Translations under genes and position numbers: made by a program
Shown here: one piece after another, positions 39,701-51,700 of the stretch
Layout: each line of letters starts with the position of its first letter
Numbering within the stretch: position 1 is the stretch's first letter
Assembly: GCA_002633025.1 (NCBI GenBank)
Contig: NMRB01000187.1
Coordinates: forward strand, 205,295 to 269,294
Reading direction: 5' to 3'
Source: Notospermus geniculatus
Lineage: Eukaryota; Nemertea; Pilidiophora; Heteronemertea; Lineidae
DNA: 64,000 bases
The notes under the pieces: model-generated
Databases searched by the model: none
Told to the model about the DNA's origin: nothing
The model's input: the letters and a program-made list of their open reading frames with translations, nothing else

Positions 39701-42700
39701 ACGAAAGCCAAAGCATTATTGGTTGTGGTAAGTATGGAAAAAGCCATCTCAAGCTATTCAGACTCTGAGTAGCCTGAGATGGCCTTTTCCTTTCTTACCA
39801 CAACCAATAATGCTTTGGCTTTGGCCCTGTATTGTACAAATACATGTACAGTACCGGTACAATTTATTGATTCACCTCAAGTCTTCTAGTAAGCAGCTTG
39901 AGACACCAATTACTACACCAACCTAAACTCCTCTACTACACCCCAACTCCTACTATGACAAACCTAAATTTGTTACATTGGAACTGCCCCTACAGGAACA
40001 CCTCTCTGAAGGACACCACTCATTTAAGGACAGCAGATTACAGTCTCTATAAGACTAAGGCCCGTATTTTACAATGCTCCTCAATGTAAAATATGAAATA
40101 GAAGTCGGGCCTCTAAGGTGAAAGACATTGCTTCCTACAAGATTCGAACCCACGGACCCTCACATAAGGCATCAATCGCTCCTCAACGTAAAGGTGTTCC
40201 TCAAGGCTATTGTTCTCCTGTTGTGAACAATAGCCTAGAGGAACTCCTTTACGTTGAGGAACATTCTAAAATATGGGCCAAAGATGTCCTTGATGGAGAG
40301 GTTGCACTGTACAATGTAAGGTTAAGTGATATGCTTCATTGGGGTCTCCACAATCTGGTGTAGTTAAAGCTAATGGCTACTAATTGCATTTCCTTGTGAG
40401 GAACATTCATCATTTTGGATATAAGTTAGCTACTTTATGTGATTGTTCTGCTAATTGATAAATGGGTGGAGTGATGACTTGTGAGCTAAATGAGGACTGT
40501 TCATACGTTTACTGAAATATCATGCTTGAAATAACCCACTGTTCTTAAATGGAAAGGGTAAATGATCATGATTTGTATTCTCCCAATGGGTATCATAGTC
40601 ATTTGATATACTTATGTGTTGCCTTGATCATGATGGGCTTCTATTGAACTATTCATGAGTACCTCTTGTCGTCTCTGCCCCCAAACTCTCTTGAGCACCC
40701 CAGTGAAGACTACAATATGAGATTCCGCCACTGTACCCCACACTGCATCCTCCCCCATCTGATAGTTAGCCATTCCATGTGAAAACAGATTACACACCGG
40801 TATGCGGACGTAGCGGTGCGGACCCACTCATAATAGCGTCTTTTGATTGATTTATAGTTCCTTCGGGTAGCGTGAGAGTTCTTGGCCGTTGCTCAGGTTC
40901 CAAATGCAAGGCTATGGAATAATTTCCCTTGAAAATTTCAAAGTCTGTTTCTGGATTTAAAGCTTGGAGATTAAATCTTTTCTTTGAATTGGCGTGTTAA
41001 GTGATAAAGGAGGAATAGTGATGATGGCCTTTTGTAATTAGATCATTATCACCGTTGGATGATCAATTATACCATGGGCACGCTTGGAAAATCAGATGGA
41101 ATGGAGAAACGGGACAACATACTTGATTGTAAGTTTAGGTTTCATTTGTTTTTGTCCAACAGTTTTTTGTCCAACCCTTCAGGCAGCCAGTTTCTGTAGA
41201 ACTCACCTTTGTCCAGCTCCCCACCTGTTCTTCAAACTGATTTCATTGGGTCATATGAATAAAGACTAGTAAATGCTTTTACTTGCATTTTACAATACAA
41301 ATGCACTGGGTAATGCTGTACAAATCTGAAGCAAAAGCATTTGCTAGTCTTCATTCATATCACCCATTGTCTTACTAAGTCTTATCTTCAAATGTTAACT
41401 GACCCCTCCTCCTGTCCCATCAGTACTGTATCTGAGTGTTGAAGCTCCAAGTACCTCAACCTTGTCACTCCAGTCTTCTAGGTGAACCGCCACTACCTCA
41501 ACCTTGTAACCCCCCTCAAATTGTGCTGGTAACATTCAGTTCAGACCTTTACCAGTCAGGGGAAGTAGCTGAAGATTTCCCTTGGGAGACAAATTGGGCT
41601 GTGGACATCATGCTTCCCACAACAATGTCAGTTCGGTTGCATGATGGCCCCATCAGGGTCTGTCAAATTATGAGATCCTTTGCCCAGGAGACAACCTTCA
41701 TCTTTCTCCTCCTAAGTCTTGTTTGGTTTCTCTCACTGAACGCCGTTTCTGCCAAGGTTTGCAGTAAATGATGTGGTTTCCATACACACTGGAATAATTA
41801 ACAGGCCAAGTATTTTGCTGGACCATCAAAGGACTCCAGAGCCTTTGAAAGCTCCAACACTCACTGCAAACCGCATTGGAACCTGCTGTAATGGAAACGA
41901 GGCATTTATTGGTCATTCTCTTGTCGACACAACTGAACTACCACCCCCGAGTTAAAAGAGACATGTTTCTAATGGTGTATTCCAGCAACGTGTCACAGAA
42001 TATTGGCTAATGTTGGTAAGATTCCTTAAAAGTCGTCTATTTGCTTTGGGCCTCATCTCGTCTTAGTACTGATGGTTTTTGTGTGGGAATGTCATCAAGG
42101 ATAAGAGCAACCTGTCACAAACAATTTCAATCAAGAAGTGGTCTGAATTTTCCTATTCCATTTGTACTTTGATGTAGCCAAGGTTGGAAAGGAAAATAAA
42201 GTGGGGGAAAGGTGGGCTCTTTGATCCCTGAGAGCCCAATTCTGCCCACCTTTTAAGATCAAATCATGTTCGTCCTGATGGGTACCATGGACTGTGGGAT
42301 GTCTCCAGTGCTGTGCTATTGGATTTTTCCACCAGGGCCGATGCCAAAGCTAAGTGTGGAAGATGCCATCTCAAACTACTCATGTTCCTCACTTGGACAG
42401 GATCTTTACTTGGCCTTGCAGAGACACAAGGTACAGGGCAGTAACAAGGCTGAGGTCACATGCGACAGGCCATTTCAGGGGTTGCCTCTTTTAGTTGGGT
42501 TCGTTCCCGGCTCTTACCACCTTTCGAGGGACTGGCAATTGTCTTGGACACCATATGTTCTGTGGGGACACTGCATCTTGCCCTGACAAGCGTTCCTATC
42601 ACTCCTACTCTCACTGAAGGGAGCGTAGTCGGAGGGCGAAGTGACCGTAGTCCTTGATATATCAAGATGGGGACACTGGTGCCACCTGCATAACCATACC

Positions 42701-45700
42701 CCGTTACCTTCCGTATTGTCCAGAAGTATTCGCAAGGTCATAATATAACGAGTCTTGTCCAGCGAGGAAAACATCTTGCCAGCGACTGACTACTGAAAAT
42801 CCTTGTTGAATTGTCCTTGATGGACCCTAATTGTGTCTGCATCCGGATTCAAAGTACTTTGGGTACTTTGTCTCGTACAGCAAGACAGGACCATTATCCT
42901 CGTATGAAGCCCTTTGAAACGATAATGAAAGAAAAGGGGGCTTAAGATATTCGGGCATCTAATGGCACTTTGATCTGCAAATGGCCATCAGTAAGGAATG
43001 TTGAGTTGGTGCCGAACTTCTAAAAGGAGTACGTAAAGCTCTTCAAAACTGCTTCTCCTACATTGGGATTTGCAGCAATTCTCCATGTTGACTGCCAAAG
43101 ATCTTCTCCTCCATCCACATATTCCGATGGATGATTAATTTTCGAAGTCAATCTTTTTCCGTTAATTGATTTAGGAAAATTCTTGTGCGCTTTTATAATT
43201 GACGTTAGATTGATTGGTATCATAGTGAGGTGGTAATTATACCACAAGTCAGACGCTGTCTCCTGGGCCAAAGTATATGATCGTTGTGCAAGGTCTGGAG
43301 AATGATTGGAAAGGAGGAGCAGCACAGTGTTTGTTCATTCCAAATCATTGATGAGTCTAGGACAGATTTCACTATCAACAAACTTTCTCGTACAGGGCTC
43401 AAAGGATCTGGCAAAGGTGTGAACCTATTGTTGACCTGAAGTTGCCTCACCTCAGATGTTGTTTATCATGAAGCCAGACTTTGTCATTGCCTAAAAAACT
43501 CGAACATCATAATTGTCTGCATTGTGAATCTGTTGTTGACGTTACTTCTGACATTTTCATCAGAGCCTAAGCTTTTTGAGCACGAAGTCAGACGGTGTTT
43601 GCTATCCAATTTATTTGGAATTAGGTGGCCATCTAGTCTTTAATAGGATTTTGTATCAAACTCCGAGAGTCCTAATCCTGTCTTCCCTAACCAACACAAA
43701 AAGTCAATACTTCATCATTCACTGTTCAGCAATTGGTAACAGGACAATTTGTACCAGGTACTTCATACCAGACTATTTGTACCTAGGACAAGTCATACCT
43801 AGGACAACTCGTACCTTAGACAGTTGGTACCGACGACAACTCGTACCAACAACCCGTACCGAGGACAACCTGTACCAAAAACAACTCGTACCGAGGACAA
43901 CCTGTACCAAAAACAAATCGTACCGAGGACAATTGATACAGAGGATAACTCGTACCAACAAAACTCGTACCGAGGACAACTCGACCTTGGACAATTAGTA
44001 CCTAGGGCAACTCATATTTTGGTCACACTGCTCTGTACAGCACTGTTGCCATGTCAGAGAACAAGTATAATGGAGAGAGGGTTAAGGCGGGTTCAGTTTT
44101 GAGAGAGACCAATTACCGGTACCTACGTATATCGCAGTAGGACAGTACTGTTTCCATCACCCTCAGCTTTCAGCAAAGATCCAAGTAATCAAAGTTGTCC
44201 TACAAGAAAGCCTCCTATGAACTAATGAAGTAAAATCTTGCATCTTGAAAAAGGACAAAGAAGTCGCAATCCCATTAGAGCTTAGTTCGAAGGTTTCAGC
44301 TCTGTCATGGGTTATTCAATAGAGGAGGCTACTCTACACCTAAAGCATGCATAGACTCTCCCAAGAGGGCAATTTCCATGATGTGACCTACGAGTGGAAA
44401 CCCCAGGAGCTGCCTGTCTGGCACTTAAACTGATTAAAATGGTAATGGTGTGAAAGATTCTGATTTTGTTCACTCGCATTGTTGGCTTGGAATGAATATC
44501 CGAGACTCTGTTTCGCCATGTTTGAGATCTCATGACATCTCGGTCTGCTAGCAGCTCGCTTGCCGTGATTCAGTTACGCCATATACGTGTCCACGCACTC
44601 ATATCTCGGTCTGCTGGCAGCTGGCTTAGCTGCGATTCCTTCTGTACGCCATATCACTTCTCGGTGTGTGACCAGCTTGAAGCATCACTGTGCTGGTCAG
44701 GTCACATCGTGGACCATTATCAGCTTACTGTTTACAGGGGCTACATTTTGTAGGATCATTTACTTGACATGCAAATTCAGTTTACATGGTTTACTTCAAT
44801 ATGTATTTATTTTCATTTAAATTTCTGCGGAAGTCAGCGCTTTGAGCGCTTTCGGTTTTGTCGGCAATATGCCAAATAGTGACTACGTTTGTCTTTTAGC
44901 TTCTCCTATTAGTTCTTCATGCAGATGGCAGCACTAATTAGTTAGCTTATTTCTCTTATGTTACCTTCCCTTTGTTAATTTATTCTTATGTGTATTTAAA
45001 TATGTTGAATAAAATTTTAAAAAAAAAAAAGTATCTTGTCCGCTTTTTGCTACTCTTTGATTGCCTCTTCGCGATGGCCTTTAGGACCGTTGGTCCTATT
45101 GGGCCTCGCTTTGTGGACCATGATTTGCTGAATTCGACCGTGAAGATCCCCTGCGTCGGAAATTTCGTCTATAGGCGGGAAATAGTTCATCATTTGCAGA
45201 GCATTGACGTTTCTATTGATAGCCTGATTGCACTTTACCAACGAGAAAGGAGTAATGTATACTACGCCGTTTTCAATGACATTCGGGACGCAGATTATTG
45301 TGCCTCTTTGGGTTCAGAGGCTTTCCGTGGCCATACCTACACCTTCACGTCTATCTCTAAGAAACGTGTGAGCCTCCGGGTACACTGGCTACCCCTGTAT
45401 GTATCGAATGAATACGTGCGGTCGCTGTTTAGGAATGTCGGGGATGTTATAAACGTTGCCTTCGACAAGGTCGCTGTCGGGAACTTGTGCATCGCGAGTG
45501 GCATACGATCTGTGACACTTGATGTTTCCGAGCGGGACATGGTAAATATTCCCCACAAGATAAGGACGGAAGATGGTTATTCGATGCTGGTAACGTGCAA
45601 GGGACGCCTACCGTTGTGTCTTAAATGTGACACCATTGGCCACACCCGGGCCCAATGTACCTCCCGTGCTTCCTCATCGTATGCACAGGCTGTGACTAGG

Positions 45701-48700
45701 AACGTTGCCCCCGACATCCCTTCTAGAAACCCCACGGACCTTGTCGATAGGAACTCCGAAGTGGATGTGGATGAGGAATCTGTCGTTGCGGAGTCTGTTG
45801 GTGCCAACGTTGGTGACGATGTTGGTGATGTTGCTCGTGCTGATGATGGTAATGATGTTGTTGGTGATGTCAGTCAGGAGGAGGAGCCCATGACCCCGGC
45901 TGGTGATCCAGCCTGCTACTCAGCCTGCTTCTCAGCCTGATATGGACAGGGATGTTGAAAGTGGAAAACGTCCACTGGAAGACACTGACGACGACGATGT
46001 CCTGACGCCCTTCACACCAAATGTGGATTCGAAGAAGGCTCGACAGGAGGGCAGTGATGAGGTAGAAGACCCATTTCCCACGCTCGTGCTTGACCTCGGT
46101 GGCAACCCGCCTTAGTTTCTTAATTTCTGAACTCTTTGCGGACTCTCGGTGGTAACGAATGAACTGTACATGGACTCACGGGGACGTAATTTGGACTGCG
46201 GCTGTTGACATGGATCGGATCTGGACACTGGTGGCGGTACAAGATTTTGCGGTTGTCGACCATGGAACGATAATGGACAATGAATTCATCTCCCTCGGGA
46301 GTTTCTTCCGTCTTGTTTTGATTCTTTTGGTAAGAAAGTTTATTTATTCTCTCCACCATTTCCCGAATTGTTCTTTTTCATTGTCTTGTCATGTCATCCT
46401 TTTTCCTTTTTTTATGGTACATTGCCCCTTTAAGTTTTTTAAGGTTTTCCTCCATGCATGTGTTTCCTCCACACAGTACTTCTTCTACTATACATTTTTC
46501 TGTTTCGTACACGGGCCTTTTCAATGTAGGATTAGGGCGTTGCCATTTCTTTTCTTTGCATCTTAGTGTCTTTGATCTGGTATTTGGTTTTATTCCCCAC
46601 GCGTGAATGGCATATTTTTCTATAGGGAGTCTTAATTGTCGGGGTCTTTCGAGCGTTGCGAAGTACACTCGCATCGCTAATTTTGTGTCTAGTTTTAATC
46701 TTGACGTTCTTTTTGTGCAGGAGACCAATGTTAATTCTATTTCTTAAGCCAAAACCATTGAGTCTCGTTTTTGCGCGAAAGCTTTTTGGTCTTTTTCGTC
46801 TGGTCGAAACACTGGTGTCGCCACCTTTTTGTTATCTGATAAAATTACTCATGAATCTTTCGAATATGATTTAGACGGCCGGTTGTTGTTTTTAGATGCT
46901 TCTATTGGGGAGTCAAAGCTCCGTTTTATTAATATTTATGCTCCTACTAAGGATGCTGATAGGAAATTGTTTTTGTCTAACTTGTTTCGTTATTTTAACA
47001 CTAGCCGTCATATTGTCTTAGGTGGTGACTTCAACTGTGTTATGAATACATCTGTTGATAAGGTTGGCGGGAATTTTGAGAGGGGCACTATTGGTTCTAA
47101 GGAAATTTCCTCCTTTTGTAGTGATTTTTCTCTTTTTGATTATTTTCGTTCCAAAAATCCCTCTGGAGTGTCCACTACTTGGCATTCTAAGGACGTCCAT
47201 TGTCGCCTGGACCGTTTCTATGCTTCCAAATCCTTTTCTCCTTTCATTAATGATTTTGTTGTCGCCCCCTCGCCAACCAATGTATCTGATCACGATCTTG
47301 TTGTCTTGTCTTGTAATCCTAGCTCTTCTGTTTCCTTGGGGAGGGGGTTCTGGAAGTTTAATGACTCTATTTTTAAAGACAAAAATTTTGAGGAAGCTTT
47401 TCGGGTTTTTTGGGGGGAGAAAATGGAAAATTTTGTTTTATCTCTTGATTCCTTAGCCGATACGCACGGCCCTCATTAACATAAAAATCTCATGACGAAC
47501 TCCGGCCCGATTTTGGTCACGTGACCGTCCATCGCGCGACTTTTTAGACCCACTCATAATAGCGTCTTTTGATTGATTTATAGTTCCTTCGGGTAGCGGG
47601 AGAGTTCTTGGCCGTTGCTCAGGTTCCAAATGCAAGGCTATGGAATAATTTCCCTTGAAAATTTCAAAGTCTGTTTCTGGATTTAAAGCTTGGAGATTAA
47701 ATCTTTTCTTTGAATTGGCGTGTTAAGTGGTAAAGGAGGAATAACGATGATGGCCTTTTGTAATTAGATCAATATCACTGTTGGATGATCAATTATAACA
47801 TGGGCACGCTTGGAAAATCAGATGGAATGGAGAAACGGGACAACATACTTGATTGTAAGTTTAGGTTTCATTTGTTTTTGGCCAACAGTAATAAACCCTT
47901 CAGGCAGCCAGTTTCTGTAGAACTCACCTTATTACTATAATATCTACTATTGTCAGAACTCCCCACCTGTTCTTCAAACTGATTTCATTGTCTTACCAAG
48001 TCTATCTTCAAATATGTCAACTGATCCCTCCTCCTGTCCAGTCTAGTTGAAGCTCCAGTACCTCAACCTTGTCACTCCGGTCTAGTTGAAGCTCCAGTAC
48101 TTCATCTTTGTCACTCCAGTCTAGGTGAAGCTCTAGTACTTCAACCTTGTCATTCCAGTCTAGGTGAAGCTCCAGTACTTCAACCTTGTCATTCCAGTCT
48201 AGGTGAAACTACCTCAACCTTGTAACCCCCATCAAATTGTGCTGGTCAACATTCAGTTCAGACCTTTACCAGTCAGGTGAAGTAGTTGAAAATTTCCCTT
48301 GGGAGACAAATAGGGGTATGGACATCATGCTTCCCACAACAATGTCAGTTCGGTTGCATGATGGCCCCATCAGGGTCTGTCGAATTATGAGATCCTTTGC
48401 CCAGGAGACAACCTTCATCTTTCTCCTCCTAAGTCTTGTTTTGGTTTCTCTCACTGAACGCCGTTTCCAGCCGTTTCTGCCAAGGTTTGCAGTGAACGAT
48501 GTGGTTTCATACACACTGGAATAATTAACAGGCCAAGTATTTTGCTGACCAATCAAAGGACTCCGGAGCCTTTGAAAGCTCCACCACTCACTGCAAACCG
48601 CATCGGAACCCACTCTAGTGGAAACGGGGCATTTATTGGCCGTTCTCTTGTCGGCACAACTGAACTACCACCCCCGAGTTAAAAGAGACATGTTTCTGAT

Positions 48701-51700
48701 GGTGTATTCCAGCAACGCGTCACAGAATATTGGCTAATGTTGGTAAGATTCGTTAAAAGTCTTCTATTTGCTTTGGGCCTCATCTCCTCTTAGTACTGAT
48801 GGTTTTTGTGTGGGTATGTCATCAAGGATAAGAGCGACCTGTCACAAACAATTTCAATCAAGAAGTGGTCTGAATTTTCCTATTCCATTTGTACTTTGAT
48901 CTAGCCAAAGTTGGAAAGGAAAATAAAGTGGGGGAAAGATGGGCTCTTTGATCCCTGAGAGCCCAATTCTGCCCACCTTTTAAGATCAAATCATGTTCGT
49001 CCTAATGGGTACCATGGACTGTGGGATGTCTTCAGTGTTGCACTATTGGATTTTTCCACCAGGGCCGATGCCAAAGTAAGTGTGGAAGAGACCATCTCAA
49101 ACTACTCATGTTCCTCACTTGGACAGGATCTTTACTAGGCCTTGCAGAGACACAAGGTACAGGGCAGTAACAAGGCTGAGATCACATGTGACAGGCCATT
49201 TCAGGGGTTGCCCCTTTTAGTTGGGTTCGTTCCCAGCTCTTACCACCTTTCGAGGGACTGGCAACTGTGTGGGACACCATATGTTCTGTGGGGACACTGC
49301 ATCTTGCCCTGACAAGCATTCCTATCACTCTCTCTCGCTAAGGGAGTGTAGTCGGAGGGCGAAGTGACCGTAGGCCTTGATATGTCAAAATGGAGACACT
49401 GGTGCCAGGCTGCATAACCATACACCGTTATTTTCCGTATTGTCCAGAAGTATTCACAAGGTCTTAATATAACGAGTCTTGTCCAGCGAGGAAAACATCT
49501 TGCCAGCGAGTGACTACTGAAAATCCTTGTTGAATTGTCCTTGATGGACCCTAATTGTGTCTGCATCCGGATTCAAAGTACTTTGGGTACTTTGTCTTGT
49601 ACAGCAAGACAGGACCATTATCCTCGTATGAAGCCCTTTGAAACGATAATGAAAGAAAAGCGGGCTTAAGATATTCGGGCATCTAATGACACTTTGATCT
49701 GCAAATGGCCATCAGTAAGGAATGTTGAGTTGGTGCCGAACTTCTGAAGGAGTAAAGCTCTTCAAAACTGCTTCTCCTACATCAGGATTTGCAGCAATTC
49801 TCCATGTTGACTGCCGAAGATCTTCTCCTACGTCCATCTATTCCAATGGATGATTAATTTTCGAAGTCAATCTTTTTCCGTTAATTGATTTAGGAAAATT
49901 CTTGTGCGCTTTTATAATTGACGTTAGATTGATTGGTGTCGTAGTGAGGTGGTAATTATACCACAAGTCAGACGCTGTCTCCTGGGCCAAAGTATATGAT
50001 CGGTCACGGTGTGCAAGGTCTGGAGAATGATTGGAAAGGAGCAGCAGCACAGTGTTTGTTCATTTCAAATCATTGATGAGTCTATTAGTAGGACAGATTT
50101 CACTATCAATGAACTTTCTCATACAGGGCTCAAAGGATCTGGCAAAGGTGTGAACCTATTGTTGACCTGAAGTTGCCTCACCTAAGATGTCGTTCATCAT
50201 GAAGCCAGACTTTGTCATCGCCTAAAAAACTCAAACATCATAATTGTCTGCATTGTGAATCTGTTGTTGACGTTACTTCTGACACTTTCATCAGAGCCTA
50301 AGCTTTTTGAGCACGAAGTCAGACGGTGTTTGCTATCCAATTTATTTGGAATTAGGTGGCCATCTAGTCTTTAATAGGATTTTGTATCAAACTCCGAGAG
50401 TCCTAATCCTGTCTTCCCTCACCAACACAAAAAGTCAATACTTCACCATTCACTATTCAGCAATTGGTAACAGGACAATTTGTACCCGGTACAGTACTTC
50501 ATACCAGACTATTTGTACCTAGGACAAGTCGTACCTTTTATACAGTTGGTACCGAGGACAACTCGTACCAACAACTCGTACCGAGGACAACCTGTACCAA
50601 AAACAACTCGTACCGAGGACAACCTGTACCAAAAACAACTCGTACCGAGGACAATTGCTACAGAGGACAACTCGTACCAACAAAACTCGTACCGAGGACA
50701 ACTCGACCTTGGACAATTAGTACCTAGGACAACTCATATTTTGGCCACACTGTTATGTACAGCACAGTTGCCATGTCAGAGAACAAGTATAATGGAGAGA
50801 GGGTTAAGGCGGGTTCAGTTTTGAGAGAGACCAATTACCGCTACCTACGTATCTCTCAGTAGGACAGTACTGTTTCCATCACCCTCAGCTTTCAGCGAAG
50901 ATCCAAGTAATCAAGGTTGTCCTACAAGAAAGCCTCCTATAAACTAATGAAGTAAAATCTTGCGTCTTGAAAAAGGACAAAGAAGTCGCAATCCCATTAG
51001 AGCTTAGTTCGAAGGTTTCAGCTCTGTCATGGGTTATTCAATAGAGGAGGCTACTCTACACCTAAAGCATGCATAGACTCTCCCAAGAGGGCAATTTCCA
51101 TGATGTGACCTATGAGTGGAAACCCCAGGAGCTGCCTGTCTGGCACTTAAACTGATTAAAATGGTAATGGTGTGTAAGATTCTGATTTTGTTCACTCGCA
51201 TTGTTGGCTTGGAATGAATATCCGAGACTCTGTTTCGCCATGTTTGAGATCTCATGATATCTCGGTCTGCTAGCAGCTCGCTTGCCGTGATTCGGTTACG
51301 CTATATACGTGTTCAAGCACTCATATCTCGGTCTGCTGGCAGCTGGCTTAGCTGCGATTCCTTCTGTACGCCATATCACTTCTCCGTGTGTGACCAGCTC
51401 AAACATCACTGTGCTGGTCAGGTCACATCGTGGACCATTATCAGCTTACTGTTTACAGGGGCTACATTTTGTAGGATCATTTACTTGACATGCAATGCTT
51501 AATCAAATCCTAATGCTCAAATCAGATATGGATTGGGCACTCAATGATTCTCAACATGATGGCCTAGTCATCCACTCATAAGAGATATAGCTTCATGAAT
51601 CAAAACCTTCAATGACTCTTGATTACATTGCGATACAAATCTGCTCATCTTTTATGCAGGACGAGTAGCAATCTCTTAAATGAGAATTGATCAATTAAGA

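Larger units (their letters stand above)
44775..47546 (+). mobile_element. Damaged Tx1/L1-like non-LTR retrotransposon between the 3.95-kb repeats
   Basis: From left to right: a 3'-UTR-like tail (44775-45030) with a small hairpin AGCGC-TTTGA-GCGCT (44836-44850), AATAAA (45008-45013) and 12 A (45019-45030); a 43-base leader; ORF1 with a CCHC zinc knuckle; about 490 bases of spacer; and ORF2 with an AP-type endonuclease that ends before any reverse transcriptase. A 3' tail placed before a 5' end suggests two head-to-tail copies, or a rearranged one. ORF1 has a frameshift and ORF2 an internal stop, so it is not autonomous. Tx1/L1 assignment rests on endonuclease motifs and ORF1 layout judged by eye. 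Confidence 0.82.
47547..51495. repeat. 3.95-kb direct repeat, copy B
   Basis: Same boundaries as copy A. Left of it is the retroelement end; right of it is unrelated intron sequence. The main length difference is a 39-bp minisatellite that has about five units here (48041-48229) and about two in copy A. Confidence 0.93.

Noticed and set aside
43773-44102. Open frames on both strands rich in Tyr, Arg, Thr and Gln
   Set aside because: They arise from the 16-bp minisatellite.
44972-45073. Upstream extension of retroelement ORF1
   Set aside because: It translates the 3' tail and poly-A tract of the preceding element; the start at 45074 is more sensible.
40821-51495. LTR retrotransposon with 3.95-kb LTRs
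   Set aside because: The inner part is of non-LTR type, with no primer-binding site, protease, integrase or LTR ends, and no target duplication at the outer flanks.
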